Source: Thermoplasmata archaeon (GTDB lineage: Archaea; Thermoplasmatota; E2; DHVEG-1). Taken from it: a stretch of 5,509 bases of DNA. This document shows positions 1 through 5,188 of this stretch, in pieces. Position 1 is the first letter of the stretch; each line of letters starts with the position of its first letter. Where the stretch lies: NCBI GenBank assembly GCA_030606465.1, contig JAUWGL010000072.1:1-5509 (forward strand). The letters run 5' to 3'. Made by a program: the position numbers and the translations under genes. The notes under the pieces were generated by a model, which saw only the letters and a list, made by a program, of their open reading frames with translations, was not told the DNA's origin and did not search any database.

Positions 1-1859
1 AATGCAATAAGAACAATTACTGCAAAAATAACAACCATTATACTAAGCAGGAGATTTGTTTCATCATTTTCTTTTGAAACTGTATCTGGTTTTTCTATGG
101 ATTGTCCTTGCATAAGCATAGTGCATTCTGTAAATGCTTTCTCAATATGTTCAAAACCAGCTTCATAACTTCCTTGTCTTATTAGTTCACTACCCGTATC
201 GTAATCCTCTTCTGCATCTGGGCTTTGCTTACCAATAGCAGTTGCTGCATCAAGCCGGGATTTACAAATATCAAGAGCAATATCTTCTATCTTTTCAATA
301 ATACTTGTTGACCCGGCAATATCTTCTAAATCAGTAATTGCGTTTTGCATTTTATCAAGTGAAAACAAATAATTGTTCTCCCATAGACCAGTAAGGGCAT
401 CTATGATTTCTTGTTTACTGGAATGTTTACTTGCTTCCATCCACAACTCTTCTGTGTAATATGCTTGTCGTTGCATACCTGTATCGACAATTGTTAGAAA
501 CTCTGAAACATCCTTATCATCTTTTAAAAGATCAGTTGAAATTTGTTCCATACTGTCAACTTCATAAAAAAATACATCCTCTGTTTTATTGAACTTATTA
601 GATAGGTCATCATAGACTTGTAATAAATCTAGTGAAATTTGTGCTGCATCACCACTCTCGTAAGGATCAAAAATATCAGTGTTACAAATATGAAATGGAA
701 CATAAATTGAACTGCAAGCATTATTAGGTGAAAACCAACCAATACTCAACTCGTTATAGTTTTGTTTTGGAATCCTATAAACAGCTATTGATTCAAACTC
801 AACGTTTTTCTGACTCATACCACGGAGACCATCAAGATCCTCAGAATTTAGTCGTGACCAATTAATCATATCACAAACAGTTATACTACCATACCTTGGT
901 TGAATATGACTCATCAATTCATCCTCCCAGGCTTTGTAAACATTACAAACTGAGAGTTTTGCTTTGTTATCCTTGATTTCAATAAGTTTCACACTAAACT
1001 CACCAACAGAAACCTGTTCACCTAACTGTATTTTTGTAACAACACCGATGCTTTTACTTTTCAATATATGAATCATACCAACTGGTGTTACAGTAACATA
1101 ATCATCACCTATACCGGTAACCCTCACACCATACAAAGACCCGAGCCGTATAACACCCATTTTTCTAACAGATTTTTCAACAACTGTATCAAAAGATTTT
1201 GAAATAGGACGTTTCTTAAGATGCTGAGTCTTCCAAAGCATCACAGGATAATTATGTCTAACAGCAACACCATTAACTATTTCTTCAATTTCATAATGAA
1301 AAGCATCACCCTCAACAACAAAACCCTTATTTGGACCTACAACAAACAAATTCTCAGAAACACCAGACGCATGCATCTCCTTTACAACATCCTCTGTAAG
1401 TAGTTCAACAGCTTCATCCTCAGAATCGGCTTTTTGACATGCATAACGAATCCAATCAAAATCATCCCAACTAAAGCGTGTAGGATTATTCCACCCAGAA
1501 TTAGTATCAGAATCACCAAAAGCAAGACCCGCATCAGTAAGAGTCATACCAGCCTTTACAATATTAGGAATGACATCATCCTGTGTTGCAATACCAATAA
1601 ACTTATGATCTGTTGTAAAACTCATAGACTTACCAGTCCAAGGATGATTATATTCATACTTATAGCCACTTGGAACAATACATAATACTTGTAAACCATC
1701 CCGGCTAGGATCCCTAACCTTTAATAGAAGATTATAGTCACCCTCTGTAGCATCGCCACATGCAACAATATCTTTACACGCTTTAGTGCTAAATGATAAA
1801 AAAATATTCAAAAGAAGAAATATTACAAGTAGGACTGTAACTATTGAATATTTTTTCAT
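1..1859 (-). CDS. Secreted, membrane-anchored Ntn hydrolase of peptidase C69/U34 type (partial, 3' end outside window)
   Basis: The frame is open without a stop for 619 codons from ATG at 1859 to the window edge, so the C-terminus is missing. Residues 1-27 form a signal peptide: Lys2-Lys3, a hydrophobic core at 5-23, then STKA before Cys28. Cleavage after Ala27 would expose Cys28 as the N-terminal nucleophile, as in Ntn hydrolases of the C69 dipeptidase group. Family-like features follow: GDATEGD (35-41), the Arg49-Asp50 pair, AGMTLTDAGLAFGD (103-116), NLFVVGPNKGFVVE (170-183), and a late GWF..ACSSIYVPF segment (374-389) resembling the C69 C-terminal core. Residues of about 240-300 look like a beta-rich insert. 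Residues of about 400-600 are polar and probably helical, and a hydrophobic stretch from 602 to the edge looks like a membrane anchor. The enzyme would act on peptides or amides outside the cell, but the substrate cannot be told. A weak TGAT ribosome site lies 3 nt before the ATG. The family call is from motif memory, not a search. Confidence 0.78.
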   Translation of the reverse strand, partial: MKKYSIVTVLLVIFLLLNIFLSFSTKACKDIVACGDATEGDYNLLLKVRDPSRDGLQVLCIVPSGYKYEYNHPWTGKSMSFTTDHKFIGIATQDDVIPNIVKAGMTLTDAGLAFGDSDTNSGWNNPTRFSWDDFDWIRYACQKADSEDEAVELLTEDVVKEMHASGVSENLFVVGPNKGFVVEGDAFHYEIEEIVNGVAVRHNYPVMLWKTQHLKKRPISKSFDTVVEKSVRKMGVIRLGSLYGVRVTGIGDDYVTVTPVGMIHILKSKSIGVVTKIQLGEQVSVGEFSVKLIEIKDNKAKLSVCNVYKAWEDELMSHIQPRYGSITVCDMINWSRLNSEDLDGLRGMSQKNVEFESIAVYRIPKQNYNELSIGWFSPNNACSSIYVPFHICNTDIFDPYESGDAAQISLDLLQVYDDLSNKFNKTEDVFFYEVDSMEQISTDLLKDDKDVSEFLTIVDTGMQRQAYYTEELWMEASKHSSKQEIIDALTGLWENNYLFSLDKMQNAITDLEDIAGSTSIIEKIEDIALDICKSRLDAATAIGKQSPDAEEDYDTGSELIRQGSYEAGFEHIEKAFTECTMLMQGQSIEKPDTVSKENDETNLLLSIMVVIFAVIVLIA

Positions 1860-1883
1860 ATAATCATATAATATGGAATTTAA

Positions 1884-1891
1884 TATATAAA
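1884..1891 (-). promoter_or_regulatory. TATA-like box for the C69-type gene
   Basis: On the minus strand this reads TTTATATA, a good archaeal TATA-box match. It is centred about 28 bp upstream of the ATG at 1859. Start-site spacing of about 25 bp would put transcription initiation close to the start codon, giving a very short leader. It lies in the 47-bp gap after the eS1 gene, so the downstream gene need not depend on read-through. AT-rich gaps produce such matches by chance, so this is tentative. Confidence 0.4.
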
Positions 1892-1906
1892 AAGATTATT
1901 AAAGGA
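1892..1906 (-). terminator. Possible T-rich terminator after eS1
   Basis: Directly after the eS1 stop codon the minus strand reads TCCTTTAATAATCTT and then runs into a TTTTTATA tract. Archaeal RNA polymerase commonly terminates at oligo-T stretches without a hairpin, and no stem-loop is visible here. The T tract overlaps the TATA-like box of the next gene, so it could serve either role. Confidence 0.25.
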
Positions 1907-2893
1907 TTATTTTGCTTTTTTTGTTGTTTTCTTTTTAGCTAGTGTCTTTTTCTTAGCAGCCGCCTTTGTCTTTGTTTTAGTTTTATTAGCAGTTGGTTTT
2001 TTAGCTACTGGTTTTTTCGCAGCAGTTTTCTTTGTCTTAGCTTTTACTTCTTTTTTTGGTTTCTTTGGTTTTTCTTCCTTGACTTCCTCTTTCACTTCTT
2101 CTTTAACTTCTGCTTCTTTGACTTCCTCAGTTGGTTCCTCTGGCTTATCTTCTTTTGCTTCTTCTTTGATTTCTTCTTTTGGTTCTTCTGTTTCTTTATC
2201 TTTTTTCTTTTTAGGCTTTTTTTCTTTTTTCTCAGTTACTTCAGATTCTGGTTTTTCTTCCTTCTTTGGTTCTGGTTTTTTATCTTCCATCATAATTGTT
2301 GGCTGTTGAAGAACCTCTGTTTTATAAATCTCAACTCTTTTAACAGGGTAAAGCTGTTTACAATTTTTATATATCTCCCTACCCAACCTACCATCTACAA
2401 TGCCTTTTACAAGCTCAGAGAGCGTACCAGATTTTCCTTGATCAGTAAATGTTTTTTTCATAACTTCACGAACTAATTTTTTCTGTGAATTCTGTACACG
2501 TTTATCTGTAGTAGCAAAAGGTTTCACACGTAGAATTGCACCATCACGAGTAGAAACATCATATACACCATCAATCTTTGATCTTCTCCTACGTATCAAC
2601 CTTCTAAGATAATCAGATGTAAGCGTATGACCCACAAACTGAGTGTAAGCATTTGTCTCTTCTACCTTGTTTATTTTAAAAAAAAGCTTAATATGAGATC
2701 TTCTGAAATCATTTGTTAAATCCTGAAGAGAAACCTCAGTTACTCTGTTTATGAGATTGTCAGGACTATCAGCTAAGGTATCAGCTACAGTAACATTATC
2801 AAATGATGCAGGTGCAAGAATATTATACCAGTTTTTTGCTTTCCACCTGTCTTTCATCTTCCGAGCAGATGTCCTTGATCGTGCTTTTGCCAT
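1907..2893 (-). CDS. rps3ae: Small-subunit ribosomal protein eS1 (S3Ae) with a long charged C-terminal tail
   Basis: eS1 is a component of the archaeal and eukaryotic small ribosomal subunit, sited near the mRNA exit region of the platform. The N-terminus MAKARSRTSARKMKDRWK followed by WYNILAP, and internal stretches such as DFRRSHIKLFF (62-72), DYLRRLIRRRRSKIDGVYDV (94-113) and GREIYKNCKQLYPVKRVEIY (171-190), are characteristic of the family. The conserved core occupies about residues 1-198 of 328. Archaeal homologues usually end soon after this core, but here residues 203-328 form a low-complexity tail. Residues 203-274 are Lys/Glu/Pro-rich and 275-328 are Lys/Ala/Thr-rich, like a histone H1 tail. 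I chose ATG at 2893 over the GTG at 2902 because MAKARS is the expected N-terminus and that GTG belongs to a GTGAT ribosome binding site. The gene is transcribed away from the insertion sequence, whose end is 95 bp upstream. Confidence 0.95.
   Translation of the reverse strand: MAKARSRTSARKMKDRWKAKNWYNILAPASFDNVTVADTLADSPDNLINRVTEVSLQDLTNDFRRSHIKLFFKINKVEETNAYTQFVGHTLTSDYLRRLIRRRRSKIDGVYDVSTRDGAILRVKPFATTDKRVQNSQKKLVREVMKKTFTDQGKSGTLSELVKGIVDGRLGREIYKNCKQLYPVKRVEIYKTEVLQQPTIMMEDKKPEPKKEEKPESEVTEKKEKKPKKKKDKETEEPKEEIKEEAKEDKPEEPTEEVKEAEVKEEVKEEVKEEKPKKPKKEVKAKTKKTAAKKPVAKKPTANKTKTKTKAAAKKKTLAKKKTTKKAK
1911..2288 (-). repeat. Low-complexity purine-rich tract encoding the eS1 tail
   Basis: The plus strand is almost all T and C with scattered G, in degenerate TTCTTCTTT and CTTCCTC units. 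The coding strand is correspondingly purine-rich. The encoded peptide has near-repeats such as EEVKEEVKEEVKEE (257-273 region), KKPVAKKP (293-300) and KTKTKTK (304-310). The tract matches the non-core tail exactly, suggesting growth by slippage or unequal exchange of short repeats. Confidence 0.8.
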
Positions 2894-2897
2894 AATT

Positions 2898-2902
2898 ATC
2901 AC
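2898..2902 (-). promoter_or_regulatory. Ribosome binding site of eS1, decides the start
   Basis: GTGAT lies 4 nt before ATG 2893 and pairs with the AUCAC part of the archaeal 16S rRNA 3' end. This makes the in-frame GTG at 2902-2900 part of the binding site rather than the start codon. Confidence 0.6.
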
Positions 2903-2912
2903 TTTTAATATC

Positions 2913-2963
2913 TATAAATATATTAGGATGGTTTTTTCGGTAATATCCTCTCTATACTTAAAA
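2913..2963 (-). promoter_or_regulatory. Probable eS1 promoter region with two TATA-like candidates
   Basis: Two AT-rich boxes are visible upstream of eS1 on the minus strand. TATATTTATA at 2913-2922 is the better sequence match, but its predicted start site would fall at or beyond the ribosome binding site. TTTTAAGTATA at 2953-2963 is weaker but would give a leader of about 40 nt that includes the GTGAT site. Both lie between the eS1 start and the insertion sequence end at 2989. Which one is used cannot be settled from sequence. Confidence 0.35.
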
Positions 2964-2988
2964 CTATGCTGATGTCCAGTAGTTCCGA

Positions 2989-3012
2989 AACATGGCGTCA
3001 AAATTCATTCTG
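2989..3012 (+). repeat. Left terminal inverted repeat
   Basis: This 24-bp sequence starts AACATGGCGTC and is a perfect reverse complement of 5165-5188. The match continues inward for four more bases with one mismatch (G/A and then ATT). Confidence 0.95.
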
Positions 3013-3027
3013 GATTTACGACGCCAT
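2992..3027 (+). repeat. Hairpin-forming inverted repeat at the left end
   Basis: ATGGCGTC at 2992-2999 is matched by GACGCCAT at 3020-3027, leaving a 20-nt spacer. The left arm is part of the terminal repeat, so the tip of the element is repeated in inverted form just inside it. The right end lacks an equivalent second copy. It could be an extra transposase-binding site or a hairpin that limits transcription entering from outside. Confidence 0.6.
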
Positions 3028-3145
3028 TTTAAGTTACATCAACAGAGCTTTCAACACTCAAAATAAGGAGTAGAACTCATTTTACTTTTACGTTTTTCCA
3101 CTATAACCGATAGTGTAAAATACTAGTGTAACGTTACACTAGAAT
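3013..3145 (+). other. Non-coding left arm of the insertion sequence
   Basis: No convincing gene is present. Besides the hairpin arm at 3020-3027, the stretch carries a 6-bp inverted repeat (CACTAT at 3099-3104 and ATAGTG at 3110-3115), copies of TAGTGTAA, and the palindrome at 3123-3142. It is the expected place for the transposase promoter and its control sites. Confidence 0.6.
3111..3142 (+). promoter_or_regulatory. Operator-like repeat cluster with a perfect 20-bp palindrome before the transposase
   Basis: The 20-bp palindrome at 3123-3142 (CTAGTGTAAC and its exact reverse complement) ends 3 nt before the ATG at 3146. The unit TAGTGTAA occurs at 3111-3118 and 3124-3131, and inverted at 3134-3141. 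A TATA-like TAAAATA (3116-3122) sits between the first unit and the palindrome, about 26 bp before the ATG, so the transcript may be nearly leaderless. A protein bound to the palindrome would then block initiation. In a read-through transcript coming from outside, the palindrome would instead fold next to the start codon. Either role would restrain transposition. Both roles are inferred; the symmetry itself is plain in the sequence. Confidence 0.6.
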
Positions 3146-3484
3146 ATGTCATTCATTCGTAAAATCAAACAGCGAGGTAAAATCTACTATGCAGAAGTTG
3201 AAAATGTATGGATTGACGGGAAATGTGTTCAGAAGCATATCCGTTCATTAGGTACTGATCCCAAAAATCCGACAAATTTTAAGATTGAGCCTGTACATTT
3301 CAGCTATCTTGCAGTACGACTCATGCAAGGTGATCTTACTCCTAATGAGGTTTTTGAACTGCTGGAAGGCATGGGTCAGCCAGTTAGAAAGGATCAACTT
3401 GAACGCATGGGTATCTACTATGATTTTGGAAAAAAAACATTCTTCATCTCCCTATTTTACAGGAAGATACAAAAAAGGCATTGA
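3146..3484 (+). CDS. Transposase, N-terminal part (upstream frame of a split gene)
   Basis: This frame encodes 112 residues. ATG at 3146 is the only reasonable start, because an in-frame TAG lies at 3140-3142 inside the palindrome. Residues 2-36 (SFIRKIKQRGKIYYAEVE, then KCVQKHIRSLG) match the N-terminal module seen in IS1634-like and related archaeal transposases, which probably takes part in DNA binding. Residues of about 60-90 (DLTPNEVFELLEGMGQPVRK) look like a small helical domain. The frame ends with KIQKRH and a stop at 3482-3484, before any zinc ribbon or catalytic residue, so the product alone could not be an active transposase. It might act as a regulator if made. It overlaps the downstream frame from 3424 to 3484, where a -1 shift would join the two. 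No clear ribosome binding site is visible, which fits leaderless translation. Confidence 0.82.
   Translation: MSFIRKIKQRGKIYYAEVENVWIDGKCVQKHIRSLGTDPKNPTNFKIEPVHFSYLAVRLMQGDLTPNEVFELLEGMGQPVRKDQLERMGIYYDFGKKTFFISLFYRKIQKRH
3430..3437 (+). other. A8 run, candidate -1 frameshift site in the transposase gene
   Basis: The upstream frame reads GGA AAA AAA ACA, so the bases form the classic slippery heptamer A AAA AAA in the correct phase. A -1 slip re-reads one A and continues as AAC ATT CTT into the downstream frame, which is open from 3424. A second A run at 3471-3476 lies in the same overlap but fits the slippery consensus less well (A AAA AGG). The site could equally be where a single A was lost or misread. 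Confidence 0.5.
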
Positions 3485-5172
3485 GACGATATTGCCCAAG
3501 ATGCAAAAAGTTCCCTAATGCCCAGACGACGACTAAAAAGCTGGTTAAAACAATTTCCGGTGAAAAACAACTCAGAGTTTGTATGAAGTACTGTAAGGTT
3601 CATGGGGTATTCAACTGCGATGCTCTTTCGGTAGCACATAAAATTTGTCCTTCTGGAAGGACCTTTGATACTAAGGTGATGATTGCAGTTGGCTTTTTTA
3701 GATGGTTTTTCAATTATCAACGTGAGGAAATCCAGTTACTTTTTGGAACGAGAGGGGTGCATATTTCTACAGGTGAGATTTCATATCTTTCCGAAGAGTT
3801 CTTGCTTAGATTCTATGTTCTTCATAAGAAACATGTTTTACAGATGAAAAACGTGTTCAAAGAAAACGGTATGGTTTTACATCTTGATGGAACTGCTGAG
3901 GCGGGAGATGAAATTACATTTACTGCTAAAGAGGGAGCAACTGGTATTACAATTGACAGTTGGATAATGCCATCAGAGAGGCAAGAGTATATTAAACCGT
4001 TCCTTGCAGATATCAAGGATACCTTTGGGTTACCTGTTGTGGTTGTAAGGGATATGTGGAATGAGACGTCTGAGTCTGTTTCAGAGGTTTTTCCTGGTGT
4101 TCCGCAGCAGATATGTCATTATCATTTTGTCCGGAACTTGGGTAGTGTTATCTTCAAATACCGATATGAAAGATTGCGACAGGCTGTTTTGAATACGAAG
4201 GTTCTAGCTGGTTTTATGGCTATGCAAAAGGCTAAACATATAGGAGGAGATCAATGTGGGGATACAATTGTGATTGCGCAACGTTATTGGGTTATGCTTG
4301 CAATAGAGTACATATTGTATCCAAGGGAACGTAAATCAGGTTATCCGTTTGTTCTACCGTATTTAGAGGTTCTACATCGTGCATTTGAGGTAAAAAGTAT
4401 GCTCAGGAGAATTGTGATGTGGAATGCTACTCATAACTTTGGAGTAGGTATAACTTTAGATTTTACCGAGAAATTGAGGAAACTTGTAAGGAATTCAGAT
4501 GTGAAAACGAGGTACCATCAAATCATGCGTATTTGGGTATGGTTTGAGAAAGTTAGAAAGGTGTTAAGAGTGAGCCGTGATCTAAGTGGAAAAGAACAAA
4601 ACACCATTCCTACGAGTGCAGAGGATCTGAGAACGAAGCTGAAACAAGTATTGAAAAAAATAGAGAATGAAAGTAGCGGGCTTGATGATGAGTTCCAAAA
4701 GGTATCTGAGAAGATTCACAAGATATGTCAGGATCACATGGAAGAGCTTTTTGTGCAGGTTAAGGATAAGGATGGTAAAGAGATGAAAATAGTGAGACAT
4801 AACGGTGTTGAGGAGTTGAATCACCGGTGGAGTAGAATGCATATACGAAGACGAACAGGACGGAGCCGGACAGCTAAAGAAATGACGAAGTATGGTGCAC
4901 TTCTGGCAGTTATATCGAATCTAGAGAATGAAACATATGTGAAAGAAGTGCTGACAGATGTAGAGGATTTTGTGGTTGAAATGCAGAGTATCACTAATGA
5001 GGAGATTCAGGAAGCAAGAAAGTTGATAAGAAAGCATCCTCGTCGTCCTTTGGTGTATTCTGATAAGAAGAGGCCAGAACTTCTCCAAAGATTTATCGAA
5101 ATCCTTGAGAATTCTGATGAGAATTCTGAGAAGAGTATTGAGGGATGGCTTTCTATGCTCAATTCAGAATGA
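3481..5172 (+). CDS. Transposase, zinc-ribbon and DDE catalytic part (downstream frame)
   Basis: Numbered from TTG 3481 (563 residues; the open frame reaches back to 3424), a zinc-ribbon-like region comes first: Cys5, Cys8, Cys34, Cys38, His41 and Cys46. The catalytic core follows. Asp136 lies in LHLDGTAE, Asp191 in VVVRDM, a CHYHF motif is at 212-216, and Glu444 or Glu445 lies in NGVEELNHRW, followed by the Arg-rich segment RMHIRRRTGRSRTAKEM. About 250 residues, mostly helical in appearance, separate the second Asp from the Glu, as in DDE transposases with an inserted helical domain. The whole RNase H-like core is intact and free of stops, so the enzyme is probably still functional if the two frames are joined. 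No ribosome site precedes TTG 3481, and independent initiation there would omit the N-terminal module. The stop codon (5170-5172) lies inside the right terminal repeat. Confidence 0.85.
   Translation: MRRYCPRCKKFPNAQTTTKKLVKTISGEKQLRVCMKYCKVHGVFNCDALSVAHKICPSGRTFDTKVMIAVGFFRWFFNYQREEIQLLFGTRGVHISTGEISYLSEEFLLRFYVLHKKHVLQMKNVFKENGMVLHLDGTAEAGDEITFTAKEGATGITIDSWIMPSERQEYIKPFLADIKDTFGLPVVVVRDMWNETSESVSEVFPGVPQQICHYHFVRNLGSVIFKYRYERLRQAVLNTKVLAGFMAMQKAKHIGGDQCGDTIVIAQRYWVMLAIEYILYPRERKSGYPFVLPYLEVLHRAFEVKSMLRRIVMWNATHNFGVGITLDFTEKLRKLVRNSDVKTRYHQIMRIWVWFEKVRKVLRVSRDLSGKEQNTIPTSAEDLRTKLKQVLKKIENESSGLDDEFQKVSEKIHKICQDHMEELFVQVKDKDGKEMKIVRHNGVEELNHRWSRMHIRRRTGRSRTAKEMTKYGALLAVISNLENETYVKEVLTDVEDFVVEMQSITNEEIQEARKLIRKHPRRPLVYSDKKRPELLQRFIEILENSDENSEKSIEGWLSMLNSE
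5107..5129 (+). repeat. Short tandem direct repeat near the transposase C-terminus
   Basis: GAGAATTCTGA occurs at 5107-5117 and again at 5119-5129, separated by one T, and encodes ENSDENSE. It is a recent-looking 12-bp duplication in the acidic tail of the transposase and keeps the frame. Confidence 0.7.
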
Positions 5173-5188
5173 ATTTTGACGCCATGTT
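5165..5188 (-). repeat. Right terminal inverted repeat
   Basis: This is the exact reverse complement of 2989-3012 over 24 bp. It includes the transposase stop codon TGA at 5170-5172 and the start of the open frame of the beta-helix remnant. Confidence 0.95.

Larger units (their letters stand above)
2989..5188 (+). mobile_element. Insertion sequence, 2.2 kb, with 24-bp terminal inverted repeats
   Basis: Perfect 24-bp inverted repeats at 2989-3012 and 5165-5188 bracket one transposase locus read left to right. There is no cargo gene. The left 157 bp before the transposase are non-coding and hold a hairpin, short repeats and a palindrome. The right repeat contains the transposase stop codon, so there is almost no spare DNA at that end. 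No target-site duplication is evident when the bases just outside both repeats are compared, for any choice of boundary within a few bases. The family could not be assigned from memory. The N-terminal module resembles that of IS1634-like transposases, while the D-D-E layout with a large insert and a CHYHF motif recalls ISL3- or MULE-like enzymes. Confidence 0.93.

Noticed and set aside
1221..1685. Two plus-strand open frames of 60 and 83 codons
   Set aside because: They lie opposite the continuous 619-codon C69-type frame and show no recognisable motif or ribosome site.
2079..2309. Plus-strand Ser/Phe-rich open frame of 76 codons
   Set aside because: It is the complement of the Lys/Glu-rich eS1 tail; its composition is what the purine-rich coding strand yields on the other strand.
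2894..2902. Upstream GTG start giving three extra residues to eS1
   Set aside because: The GTG is part of the GTGAT ribosome binding site and MAKARS is the expected family N-terminus.
2751..2972. Plus-strand 73-codon frame running out of eS1 toward the insertion sequence
   Set aside because: Most of it is antisense to the conserved eS1 N-terminus and it has no supporting signal.
2966..3072. Small plus-strand frame beginning ATGCTGATG and crossing the left terminal repeat
   Set aside because: It spans the element boundary, ends at a TAG near 3070, and has no family features; chance opening is the simplest explanation.
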